Positions 8,512 to 16,323 of a stretch of DNA of 37,031 bases are shown piece by piece; position 1 is the stretch's first letter, and each line of letters starts with the position of its first letter. The stretch lies in NCBI GenBank assembly GCA_029212405.1, contig JARGNR010000054.1:8070-45100 (forward strand), read 5' to 3'. Source of the stretch: Saprospiraceae bacterium (GTDB lineage Bacteria; Bacteroidota; Bacteroidia; Chitinophagales; Saprospiraceae). The position numbers and the translations under genes are program-made. Below the pieces are notes generated by a model. The model was given only the letters and a program-made list of their open reading frames with translations, was not told the origin of the DNA and searched no databases.

Positions 8512-9777
8512 TTATGAATAGGCGGTCATTTCATGCTCACCAATATCCAGCCCTTTTTCTTCCTCCTCTTCAGATACACGTATGCCCACTGTTTTGTGTA
8601 GAAGAGTAAACAATCCTAGAGAAAGAATAAATGAAAAAGATACACAAGCTAGTATTCCAATAGATTGGGCAGTGATTGTTCCGATTCCTGCATCTAAGTT
8701 TCCAAATATAGATACGGCAAGAGTTCCCCAAATTCCGCACGTTAAATGAACTGACGTTGCACCCACTGGATCATCTAATTTCAATTTGTCAAAGATGGTG
8801 ACCGATATTGGAATAAGGATGCCTGCGACCAAGCCAATAACAACTGCACTATTTACATCAACGACATCTGCACTTGCCGTTATTCCGACCAAACCACCTA
8901 AAATACCATTCATTACCATGGAAACATCGTGTGACTTGAAGATGATAAAGGAAGAGATTGCTGCCGCAACAGCTCCAGCAGCCGCCGCCAGAGATGTTGT
9001 GACAAACACTAGAGATACTCCCGCTGGATCAGCACTCAGTACAGAACCCCCATTGAATCCATACCAACCAAACCAAAGAAGAAATACCCCTAATGCTGCA
9101 AGTGGCATATTATGGCCACGAATTGCCCTCATTCCTTTTTTCGTATATTTTCCTTTTCTAGGCCCTAAAACAATGATACCTGCTAAGGCCGCAGATCCAC
9201 CGACTGCGTGAACTAATGTAGATCCAGCAAAATCATAAAACCCTAATGCGTCCAACCATCCGTATCCCCATTTCCAAAATCCAGTAATAGGATAGATCAA
9301 CATGACAAATAAGGTGGCAAAAACAAGAAATGGTCCTAGTTTTATTCGTTCTGCTACTGCTCCAGAAACGATTGTTGCCCCAGTTGCTGCAAACATAGCT
9401 TGGAAGATGAAGTCTGTGAAATATGTATAATCTCCATAAGCAGGAGTAAGACCATCATTGCCTGGATCAAGAAAAAATGATGGGAAGGTGAAAAATCCAC
9501 CAGCATTTGTTCCAGGGTACATGAGATTGAACCCTACAAACCAATAAGTCATCAAGCCAATGGCAATGATCATCATGTTTTTATAGAGGATATTTACCAC
9601 ATTTTTTCTTCGAACAAATCCTGCTTCTAGAGCAGAAAAACCCAAATGCATCATAAAAACCAGGGTAGCGGCGACCAACAACCATAAATTGTTAGTTGAA
9701 AATGCATTGAACTCTGTTGCGGTTACAACAGTGGATAATTCAACCGCACTAGAGACATTAAAAAGAGATATATTCAT
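8512..9777 (-). CDS. amt: Ammonium transporter, Amt family
   Basis: Integral membrane ammonium channel/transporter, 421 aa, with about 11 hydrophobic segments from residue 30 to about 400 and an extracytoplasmic N-terminus. Family signatures: EAGFVRRKNVVNILYKN after the first helix, the twin pore histidines His190 (VHAVGGSAALAG) and His344 (SVHLTCGIWG), and the FGWYGFNGGS segment. The C-terminal tail (about 30 residues, VGIRVSEEEEEKGLDIGEHEMTAYS) contains the conserved gating region that P-II proteins contact in characterised members. It sits 21 nt after the P-II gene and 38 nt before gltB, the classic pairing of transporter and regulator. Start is the ATG at 9777. Confidence 0.96.
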   Translation of the reverse strand: MNISLFNVSSAVELSTVVTATEFNAFSTNNLWLLVAATLVFMMHLGFSALEAGFVRRKNVVNILYKNMMIIAIGLMTYWFVGFNLMYPGTNAGGFFTFPSFFLDPGNDGLTPAYGDYTYFTDFIFQAMFAATGATIVSGAVAERIKLGPFLVFATLFVMLIYPITGFWKWGYGWLDALGFYDFAGSTLVHAVGGSAALAGIIVLGPRKGKYTKKGMRAIRGHNMPLAALGVFLLWFGWYGFNGGSVLSADPAGVSLVFVTTSLAAAAGAVAAAISSFIIFKSHDVSMVMNGILGGLVGITASADVVDVNSAVVIGLVAGILIPISVTIFDKLKLDDPVGATSVHLTCGIWGTLAVSIFGNLDAGIGTITAQSIGILACVSFSFILSLGLFTLLHKTVGIRVSEEEEEKGLDIGEHEMTAYS

Positions 9778-9798
9778 GAGATTTAATTTAGGTTGAAC

Positions 9799-10137
9799 TT
9801 AAAGTGCATCTTCAGATGACTCACCTGTTCGAATACGAATAAACTGTTCCACATTCGTGATGATGATTTTGCCATCGCCGATTTTCCCTGATTGAGCATT
9901 TGCTATGATAGTTGAGGTGACTTTTTCGAGGTCTTCATCCTTAATTACAATACTTAGTTTGGTCCGAGGAATATATCCTGCGTCATATACAGCACCTCGA
10001 TAGACAATTTCATCGCTTTTTTCCATTCCGTGCCCTTTGACTTCTGAATAGGAGAAAAAACGGATGCCTATGCCCTCCAGTGCTTCTACTACATCTTCGT
10101 ATTTTGAAGTTCTTATTATGGCTTCCACCTTCTTCAT
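9799..10137 (-). CDS. glnB: Nitrogen regulatory protein P-II
   Basis: Trimeric nitrogen and 2-oxoglutarate sensor, 112 aa, the canonical length. The ATG at 10137 (MKKVEAIIR) matches the universal P-II start; a TTG two codons earlier also opens the frame but is less likely. Landmarks: the T-loop KGHGMEKSDEIVYRGAVY keeps Tyr51 at the position uridylylated in E. coli, and the ATP-site motif TGKIGDGKI appears as SGKIGDGKIIITNVEQFIRIRTGE. Being first in an operon with amt it is functionally of the GlnK type; glnB versus glnK cannot be settled from sequence alone. By family knowledge it plugs Amt when nitrogen is plentiful. Tyr51 modification is not demonstrated here. Confidence 0.95.
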   Translation of the reverse strand: MKKVEAIIRTSKYEDVVEALEGIGIRFFSYSEVKGHGMEKSDEIVYRGAVYDAGYIPRTKLSIVIKDEDLEKVTSTIIANAQSGKIGDGKIIITNVEQFIRIRTGESSEDAL

Positions 10138-10281
10138 GTTCAAGTTTTATTATTGATGTGATATAAATAATAGACACACCTGTATCAATAAAGGGATAAA
10201 TGTATATTTTTGACCGACGCAATAATTGAATGATTTTACTATTATTCACCATTCCAATGGATGAGTTATATATGTAAATAA

Positions 10282-10311
10282 TTGATATTGTGTGGTTTAG
10301 TGCTAAATTTA
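10282..10311 (+). promoter_or_regulatory. Putative promoter of the helical protein gene
   Basis: TTG at 10282-10284 and TAAATTTA at 10304-10311 are separated by 19 bp, the spacing of the Bacteroidota TTG/TAnnTTTG promoter; the last base of the -7 box deviates (A for G). The start point would fall at or next to the ATG at 10317, giving a leaderless or near-leaderless mRNA if real. The 179-bp divergent spacer (10138-10316) must also hold the glnB operon promoter, for which only a poor TACATTTA match was seen. Confidence 0.35.
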
Positions 10312-10316
10312 TATAT

Positions 10317-11861
10317 ATGCCCATCGCCAGTACAGAAAATTTATTTAAACTCGTTAAAAGTCTTTCCAAGTCGGAGAAACGAGCTTTTAAACTGTATGCC
10401 AGAAGAAATCAGGGGGAAGGGGATTTGATGTTTTTGAAGTTGTTTGATACATTGGATAAGCAGAAAGTGCTGAATGATGAGTCTCTAAAATCAAAATTGA
10501 AAGGAATTACCACGGCAGCATATTCTAATTTGAAACGGCATCTTTATGAGCAAATTATGATCAGTTTACGATTGTTATATAAAGACAAAAAGCAGAATAT
10601 AAAGATCAGAGAGTATATAGATTTTGCACATGTTTTATATGGTAAGGGATTACACATGCAAGCTTTGCAAGTACTTGAGAAGGCGCGCAGTATTTCAAGT
10701 AAACATCATAATGACTTTTCCTTATTGACCATTATTGAATTGGAGAAGATGATTCAATCCAGGCATATTACCAGAACAAAAACAGGAAGAATCTTAGAGT
10801 TAATGGAAGATGCTGAAGTACTCAGTGAAAAAATTAATAGGCGAATAAAATTGAGTAATATTCGAATTCGTTTGCATAAATTTTATATTGAACAGGGACA
10901 TGTAACTGGTGTAGAAGAAGAAAAGAAACTGACCTCTTTTTTTACCAATAGTATGCATGAAATTGATGAGTCGTCCTTAAATGGGATGGAATTGATTTAT
11001 TATTTTCAATCCTATGTGTGGTACAACTATATCTTAGATGATTTTGCCAACTGTTTTCGGTATGCATTGAAATGGGTGGATCTATTCAAAAACTCGAGAG
11101 AACTGCAGAATAGGGATATCGATTTATTTATGCGTGGATATCATTATGTATTAACGGCGGCATTTCATTTAAAAGATCGATTGACGTATCAGAACTATCT
11201 GGAGGAATTGGAATTACTAAGACAAGAAAAGTATTCTAAACTCAATTTAAATTCTCAGATTGTTTCTTTTCAATATGTTCATAATGGGAGGATGAATCTG
11301 CATTTTCTTGAAGGTACATTTGAGAAAGGTATGATAAATATACCCAGTACACTGAGCAGAATTCATCGGTATAAAAACAAACTGGATGCCCATAAGGTCA
11401 TGGTCATTTATTACAAGGTGTCTTGGATGTATATTGGAAATGGGGAACCAGAGAAAGCATTAAAATATTTAAATAGAATTATTGGCTTAACAGAAAAGTC
11501 ATTGCGAGTTGATATTCAATGTTTCACTCGATTGATGCTCTTGATCGCTTTGTTGGAATTAGATGAGTATGAGCAGTTTGATACATCTTATGCTTCTTTT
11601 AAGCGATTTTTTAAAAAACAAGAGGTTCCTAATAAGGTGCAACATTTGATCTTAGAGATGTTGTACAAATTAATGTCAGTTGGAGTTTACGATAGAAAAT
11701 CTATTTATATCCATTATTATGACACATTCAATCAATTGGTGGAGAATAGATTTGAGCGGAGATCCTTTATTTATTTGGATATTTTGCCATGGATATATAG
11801 CAAGATAAATCGATTACCATTAGGGGAGTCAATTCAACATTTAAATGATAACGGAAAATAA
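10317..11861 (+). CDS. Conserved helical (TPR-like) Bacteroidota protein, function unknown
   Basis: 514-aa cytoplasmic protein with no signal peptide or membrane segment. I recall the opening (TENLFKLVKSLSKSEKRAFKLYARR) as that of a family common in Bacteroidota, often in several paralogues per genome, without an assigned function. The whole chain is predicted helical, with spaced Leu/Tyr/Ala pairs and units such as YIGNGEPEKALKYLNRIIGL that resemble tetratricopeptide repeats, so a scaffold or protein-binding role is plausible (inference). The ATG at 10317 is preferred to a GTG at 10290. It is monocistronic, divergent from the glnB operon, and converges on the lipoprotein gene with a terminator hairpin between them. 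Confidence 0.85.
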   Translation: MPIASTENLFKLVKSLSKSEKRAFKLYARRNQGEGDLMFLKLFDTLDKQKVLNDESLKSKLKGITTAAYSNLKRHLYEQIMISLRLLYKDKKQNIKIREYIDFAHVLYGKGLHMQALQVLEKARSISSKHHNDFSLLTIIELEKMIQSRHITRTKTGRILELMEDAEVLSEKINRRIKLSNIRIRLHKFYIEQGHVTGVEEEKKLTSFFTNSMHEIDESSLNGMELIYYFQSYVWYNYILDDFANCFRYALKWVDLFKNSRELQNRDIDLFMRGYHYVLTAAFHLKDRLTYQNYLEELELLRQEKYSKLNLNSQIVSFQYVHNGRMNLHFLEGTFEKGMINIPSTLSRIHRYKNKLDAHKVMVIYYKVSWMYIGNGEPEKALKYLNRIIGLTEKSLRVDIQCFTRLMLLIALLELDEYEQFDTSYASFKRFFKKQEVPNKVQHLILEMLYKLMSVGVYDRKSIYIHYYDTFNQLVENRFERRSFIYLDILPWIYSKINRLPLGESIQHLNDNGK

Positions 11862-11863
11862 AA

Positions 11864-11886
11864 CACCCCATCGATTTGATGAGGTG
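11864..11886 (-). terminator. Terminator between convergent genes
   Basis: A 9-bp stem with one mismatch (CACCCCATC at 11864-11872, GATGAGGTG at 11878-11886, loop GATTT) lies between convergent stops. On the minus strand it is followed by TTTTATTTTCC, so it best serves the lipoprotein gene. The plus-strand side lacks a U-tract. Confidence 0.6.
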
Positions 11887-11916
11887 CGGTATATTCGAAA
11901 ATGATTGGGCAGACGA

Positions 11917-12606
11917 CTAGGTTAACCAATTGTAACTGTAGGTTGCTGTTCCTGTACATCCTTGCTTTCCTCTCACTCTTAATTTGTACTTGTAGTAAGT
12001 AGTTGACCCATTATAACTCCATTTATTTCCTGGATTATATAGTGTGCCAGATGCTAACTTGTTCCAAAATACACTCCAGGAATTGTTCTTTTTACTCAAC
12101 TTTGTTGTGATATATTCAGCATTACATGTTTGAGTGAGGTATTTCACTTTAGCACCAGTTACGCCGCTGGATCCATATGCGTAGTGGTAGTTGGTGTCAC
12201 TTGCCCTCGTTGAACTTTGACCAATTTGGAAAGATTCAATTTTTGATCGGACACTAAATGAAGTTACATTCGAATGAAAGCTATAATTTTCTACATACAC
12301 AAAGACTTCATTTTCTTCGATATAATCAATTTCTTCTTCCGTATAGAATTCTGAATTTTCTGTAGTTGAAGGTTCAACCGATGCAGTAGAGGTAGTTAAA
12401 TATAATACATCCTTAGTTTGATCCGCCAAAGCTTCTTTTGTATTTGCAAAAATTACAAGATCTGCAACGTTTCCATTACCATCATGAATGCTCAATTCTT
12501 TTTGAAACTTATATGCTGTGTTCTCTTCTTCTGAAATTGTGTTTTCTGAGCAAGAAGTAATGATGAATAGAAGTGCAGGAAGCAGTAAGTACATAAACGT
12601 TTTCAT
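11917..12606 (-). CDS. Putative lipoprotein of unknown function
   Basis: 229 aa. The first 19 residues are a lipoprotein signal with lipobox I-T-S-C (Cys19), so the protein is probably anchored to a membrane. The segment after it is acidic (SENTISEEENTAYKF). A Thr/Ser/Glu-rich stretch (STASVEPSTTENSEFYTEEE) leads to a C-terminal domain of about 95 residues rich in Tyr, Ser, Trp and Gly with two Cys (QTCNAEY and KQGCTGTATY) that may pair. This C-terminal part looks like a compact beta-sheet module, but I do not recognise the family. Start is the ATG at 12606. It appears monocistronic with a terminator hairpin about 30 nt past the stop. Surface or periplasmic location is inferred. Confidence 0.8.
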   Translation of the reverse strand: MKTFMYLLLPALLFIITSCSENTISEEENTAYKFQKELSIHDGNGNVADLVIFANTKEALADQTKDVLYLTTSTASVEPSTTENSEFYTEEEIDYIEENEVFVYVENYSFHSNVTSFSVRSKIESFQIGQSSTRASDTNYHYAYGSSGVTGAKVKYLTQTCNAEYITTKLSKKNNSWSVFWNKLASGTLYNPGNKWSYNGSTTYYKYKLRVRGKQGCTGTATYSYNWLT

Positions 12607-12930
12607 AATTAAAATTTAAATGATTTTAGTAGGCAAAATCGCCAATGATTGGGATATGGGCAATACTTTAACAGTCTAAGAAGGGTGTCTTCCAAGTTAT
12701 AGTGATCACAACTAGTAATAGATCATTGAAAAAGCAAAGAATGTGAAGTAACCGTTATGGTCCAATCTTAACAATTGAGAAGTGGTGCATTTATTTTAAC
12801 ACCGCTGTATTCAATTATGAGGGCAATATAGAGCAAGATGTATCATTTGCACAAAGAAGAAAAGGGAACGGCTCATTTCTTGAGGAAACAGAAGGATACG
12901 TAAAGGGAAAATATTCTAGAGATATGAAAT
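12607..12930. other. 324-bp intergenic region with an open but startless frame
   Basis: Spacer between the DUF1573 gene and the lipoprotein gene. On the plus strand a frame stays open from 12747 to a stop at 13002-13004 (including AVFNYEGNIEQDVSFAQRRKG) and runs antisense into the DUF1573 gene. It has no start codon near its beginning, so it may be a gene fragment or chance. No tRNA, repeat or clear promoter was seen. Confidence 0.4.
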
Positions 12931-13323
12931 CTATTGTTTCAATTCGAATGTATAGTCTAATACAAATAAGTAACGCGCTTCGGTTTTTGGATTTATATTC
13001 TTAAGATAGAGATCTACATCAACTGTTTCTGAAGCTTCTTTTTCTGTGCTATCAAAAATAACGTCAATTATACCTTTCTCGTTGGGTTTTATAATTCCTC
13101 TGGTCCAATCCAAAGTCGTGCATTCGCAACCTGATACGATAGCTATTTCTACATTTTCAGTTCCAGTATTGGTAAACGTATATTGGAAGGTACGTTTTTC
13201 CCCTTTTTTTACCTCACCAAGTGATATATGTTCTTTTTCAAATGTTAGATCCAGCGTGCTCTCTTGTGCAGTTGAAAGTGTAAGAGCTATAAATGCGAAA
13301 AAAAGGGTTAAGACTTGTTTCAT
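12931..13323 (-). CDS. DUF1573-domain periplasmic or secreted protein
   Basis: 130 aa. The ATG at 13323 is preferred to a more upstream one because it opens a signal peptide (MKQVLTLFFAFIALTLSTAQ). The rest is a single Ig-like DUF1573 domain: FEKEHISLGEVKKGEK, then FQYTFTNTGTENVEI, then the hallmark Cys-x-Cys segment SGCECTTLDW (Cys66, Cys68), then IIKPNEKGIIDVIFD. Proteins of this family are abundant in Bacteroidota and usually have no assigned reaction. The domain is shorter than in multi-domain relatives and lacks a T9SS tail, so it is probably periplasmic. It stands alone, with 250 bp to the glycan island on one side and 324 bp to the lipoprotein gene on the other. Confidence 0.87.
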   Translation of the reverse strand: MKQVLTLFFAFIALTLSTAQESTLDLTFEKEHISLGEVKKGEKRTFQYTFTNTGTENVEIAIVSGCECTTLDWTRGIIKPNEKGIIDVIFDSTEKEASETVDVDLYLKNINPKTEARYLFVLDYTFELKQ

Positions 13324-13572
13324 ATATATTTTGACGTGTATGGTAGTTTTAAGTAACACAAAAATGGGGTATTCCTTCCAATCTTTGTTTTAATAGAGTG
13401 TTAAAGTTGGTTTTTACATCCAAATGAATGTTGAACAAATGATTTGAGAGTTTTCAAAGAATTGATTTTCCAAAGATCAATTGATAGCTGAATTCACTGT
13501 TGCTTAAACCTGCTTTATAATTTATATCATTTATTACATTCTTTGAGGAGGATGAACCACAACTTTGATTTA

Positions 13573-14610
13573 TCAACGTTCAAATTCTGTTGGTTTCCTT
13601 AACAGTACGAATTTTATAAAACGTCTAATATCGAACAATAGGAAGAAGGTTTGTTTTCGCAAAATTTGAAAGGAAGAAATTGTCTTGTATTTTTTAAAAA
13701 ACTCCCTTCTACTTGTCATTATTTTTTTTCTTTCTTTAAAAAAGGTTCTATAAAAAGCGTCAGCCATTATTTTTAAAAAAGAAGGTCTATAAAATACAAT
13801 ATCAATTAAAAAAACACTGCCATACTTAAACAGAAAAGAAGGTGTATTAATTAGCAGAACAGTCAAAGGCATCAATTTGAAATAGGTATAAAAAATATTC
13901 AGTTGGATTTTCAATACATATTCATAATCACGGATTTTGTTGGTGGATTGACTGATTTTGTGCAACACTACCGCGGATGGCTCATAAATGCATTTATAAC
14001 CCAAAACCGTAGCCCGCAGTCCAATTTCTGCATCTTCATATCCCGTATCAAAATATTCATCAAAGATTCCAATGTGTCTTAGCATCTTTGTGGAATATAA
14101 AGTGGCACCTGCGCAACTTCCAATATTTTCAAAAACGGAATTGAAATTTTCTATGGGCTCTCCATGTCCAAAAGGAATGATTTCTGCAGTATTGAGCATT
14201 TTATGCCCTGCATTATCCATTTTTTTCGGATTGAAATAATTTATCATTTTACTACTTACAATATCTGCCTCATTTGTTTTTGCACTTTTTACCAAATTAT
14301 TTAGCCAATCAATTTCAACTTTTGTGTCATTATTTAATAGGGCAATATATTCTACATCAGGATAATCTTTTAGTATCATTTCCATTACTCGATTATTCCC
14401 CTTAGTGAAGCCAAGGTTTTGAGCATTCGCTATGACGCTTACTTTATCATTCGCATTAAATTTTTCTTGAAGTATCTTAAGATCATTATTTTCAGATCCA
14501 TTATCGATTAAAAAGACATGAAAGTTAGAATAGGTTTGTTGTAACAAAACCTCCATACACTCCAGGGTGTCATCTAATCCATTCCAATTCAAAACAATAA
14601 CGGGGATCAT
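13573..14610 (-). CDS. GT2 family glycosyltransferase (rhamnosyltransferase-like)
   Basis: 345 aa from the ATG at 14610, which directly begins the GT-A fold (MIPVIVLNWNG); a TTG 17 codons upstream is less likely. Typical features follow in order: IDNGSENND, NLGFTKGNN (65-73), the metal/nucleotide motif LLNNDT with Asp95, GSCAGATLYSTKML, and FDEYFDTGYEDAEIGLR, the acidic acceptor-side motif of rhamnosyl-type GT2 enzymes. The C-terminal 110 residues are hydrophobic then strongly basic (LLINTPSFLFKYGSVFLIDIV, FFKERKKIMTSRREFFKK), suggesting membrane association. It transfers a sugar onto a growing surface glycan; donor and acceptor cannot be read from sequence. Last gene of the minus arm of the island, 93 nt after the sulfotransferase gene. 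Confidence 0.9.
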   Translation of the reverse strand: MIPVIVLNWNGLDDTLECMEVLLQQTYSNFHVFLIDNGSENNDLKILQEKFNANDKVSVIANAQNLGFTKGNNRVMEMILKDYPDVEYIALLNNDTKVEIDWLNNLVKSAKTNEADIVSSKMINYFNPKKMDNAGHKMLNTAEIIPFGHGEPIENFNSVFENIGSCAGATLYSTKMLRHIGIFDEYFDTGYEDAEIGLRATVLGYKCIYEPSAVVLHKISQSTNKIRDYEYVLKIQLNIFYTYFKLMPLTVLLINTPSFLFKYGSVFLIDIVFYRPSFLKIMADAFYRTFFKERKKIMTSRREFFKKYKTISSFQILRKQTFFLLFDIRRFIKFVLLRKPTEFER

Positions 14611-14703
14611 TTTCAACTTTTTTTCATACACTGAAAATTTAAATTTAAATCTGCATAACAATTATTATAAAATCAAAACGGTCTAAATGACAATCAAGGA
14701 AAG

Positions 14704-15444
14704 TTAGAATTTCTCAAATAGCTCTAAGGCAAAATCATACAATTTTAAATCATAATAATTCTTTTCCTTTATCTTTTCAATAATGGCTGGAGAAACTTCA
14801 CTTTTCGGCGCGATATTTTTATTTTTTTCTGGCAATGTATCTTTTATAACTAGCCATTTTGGGGCTGCATTTTTTAATACTTCCACCGATCGCTCAGCTT
14901 GTTCTAAAATGCCAAAACTACCATATACTTTTTCTAAATTAAATTTGGCTTGAGCAAATCCAGCTTCGTCAATTTCCCAGCCTCTTGGTTTTGGTGTATA
15001 TAGGCAATAAATTATTTGCAAATTAGACAATCGTTTAATCAATTCATCCAGTTTATCCACCGGCAAATCATTGATGTCCACTCCTTTCAAATCGTGGTAT
15101 CCTAACTGTTTATGAAAGAAATTATAGTGAGAAATAAATCGAGAAACTGGCTCTCTCAAAGTAGTAAAATAAAATGGATTATACATATTTAAAAAATGCC
15201 GAGCATGGACATTGAAACGAGAATGGTCTGCCAGTAATTTTACTTTATTATTCCTAAATTGAATTAATTCTTCCTCACTAAGCTGTGAAATATTTTTATT
15301 GTTTGGAATTCCACCAACGCCAGGTACGTGCATTTCTGCTTGTTTGAGATTATTCTGGAGCCCAGCTACATAAAAAAACTCTCTAAAACTTGTGCCACCA
15401 CTTTTTGGTATGTGAGTAAAAATGAAAGAATCGAATTGTTTCAA
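14704..15444 (-). CDS. Sulfotransferase, carbohydrate (family 2-like) type
   Basis: 246 aa. The PAPS 5'-phosphosulfate loop HIPKSGGTS (residues 11-19) and the 3'-phosphate motif LREPVSRFISHYNFF (Arg97, Ser105) place it with Golgi-type carbohydrate sulfotransferases and their bacterial relatives (PF03567-like). The reaction is transfer of sulfate from PAPS to a sugar hydroxyl; the acceptor is unknown. No ATG exists before the P-loop, and a stop (TAG) lies two codons upstream, so translation most likely begins at TTG 15444, 6 nt after the methyltransferase stop and probably coupled to it. Lack of a signal peptide suggests cytoplasmic action on a precursor. It differs clearly from the two other sulfotransferase domains in this island. 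Confidence 0.85.
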   Translation of the reverse strand: MKQFDSFIFTHIPKSGGTSFREFFYVAGLQNNLKQAEMHVPGVGGIPNNKNISQLSEEELIQFRNNKVKLLADHSRFNVHARHFLNMYNPFYFTTLREPVSRFISHYNFFHKQLGYHDLKGVDINDLPVDKLDELIKRLSNLQIIYCLYTPKPRGWEIDEAGFAQAKFNLEKVYGSFGILEQAERSVEVLKNAAPKWLVIKDTLPEKNKNIAPKSEVSPAIIEKIKEKNYYDLKLYDFALELFEKF

Positions 15445-15450
15445 GAGCTA

Positions 15451-16317
15451 TTATTTTAATTTTTGAATCCAAATACTACCTCCTGAATTTTTCATAAACA
15501 GTGGCATTTCTGCAAGAAGCCAATCCGTATGGAAACTCCCTAAATAGGCATTGAACAAATGAATTTGGAAAAAAGGATTAAACATCAAAAAGGAGCGAAG
15601 CATATAACTTTCATTCCATGACCGTCCTTCCATAATCCACCTTTCGGGATATTCAAAATTGGCAGCAATATCGTGAACATGAATAAATACACCAGGCGCT
15701 AATACTGGAAGTACTTTAAAAAACAAATGATTAACATCGCTTCCAACCTTGGAAACATGAGAAGAATCTATAAATAAAAAATCACCTGCTTTTAGATTTT
15801 TAAAAGTTGTTAAATCAACTTCCTGTACTCCGCTTTCAATCAGATTTATTTTTTCTCCTTCTTTCACCAAGGAAAGCAACCTTTCCGGATACGGTTCGAT
15901 AAAAGTTAAATCAATTTGATTGTCAAAAAACATTTCATTAACATCCAACATTAAGGCAGAAGAAAACCCAGAGCCTACTTCAATAATTCTTTTTGGCCGC
16001 TTTGAACGCATCATATGATACAAGGATAGCCCATCGGCATAGCTAAAAAAAGGATTTTCAAAATAATATCTTTTATTTTCTTCCTCTTTTGCTTGAAAAG
16101 GCTGATTGTCATAAAATGATGTACACTGAAGTAACAATTCTTTCTGCGCTTCCACATTCAAATCAAGTCCTGCAATGTCCGGCTCGATTTTGAAAATTTC
16201 ATCTTTTCTTTTTTGTACTTCTTGCTTATCGGGGATAGGACTGTAATAATGCCCAGGGGGTACCCAGGTTTTATATTTTTCATATTCCTTCACCTTTTCT
16301 AGTAGCTCTTTAATCAT
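15451..16317 (-). CDS. Class I SAM-dependent methyltransferase
   Basis: 288 aa, cytoplasmic. The Rossmann SAM-binding motif RIIEVGSGFSSAL (110-122) is followed by the acidic strand-2 end LTFIEPYPERL and by FLFIDSSHVSKVGSD (Asp184, His187), then FIHVHDIAANFEYP, the pattern of Methyltransf_24-type enzymes in polysaccharide and secondary-metabolite clusters. About 90 N-terminal residues form an extra, mostly helical region with no recognised motif. It likely O- or N-methylates a sugar in the glycan made here (inference). The ATG at 16317 lies 6 nt after the stop of the 1305-residue fusion, and the next gene starts 6 nt after this stop, so the three are one tightly packed transcription unit. Confidence 0.88.
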   Translation of the reverse strand: MIKELLEKVKEYEKYKTWVPPGHYYSPIPDKQEVQKRKDEIFKIEPDIAGLDLNVEAQKELLLQCTSFYDNQPFQAKEEENKRYYFENPFFSYADGLSLYHMMRSKRPKRIIEVGSGFSSALMLDVNEMFFDNQIDLTFIEPYPERLLSLVKEGEKINLIESGVQEVDLTTFKNLKAGDFLFIDSSHVSKVGSDVNHLFFKVLPVLAPGVFIHVHDIAANFEYPERWIMEGRSWNESYMLRSFLMFNPFFQIHLFNAYLGSFHTDWLLAEMPLFMKNSGGSIWIQKLK

Positions 16318-16323
16318 ATTCTT

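Noticed and set aside
8786-9211. 141-codon plus-strand open frame opposite amt
   Set aside because: It is antisense to transmembrane codons of amt, gives an Ala/Thr/Pro-rich composition typical of shadow frames, and has no independent support.
10010-10369. 119-codon minus-strand frame overlapping the P-II gene start
   Set aside because: It is in another frame over P-II coding sequence and the divergent promoter, with no protein features.
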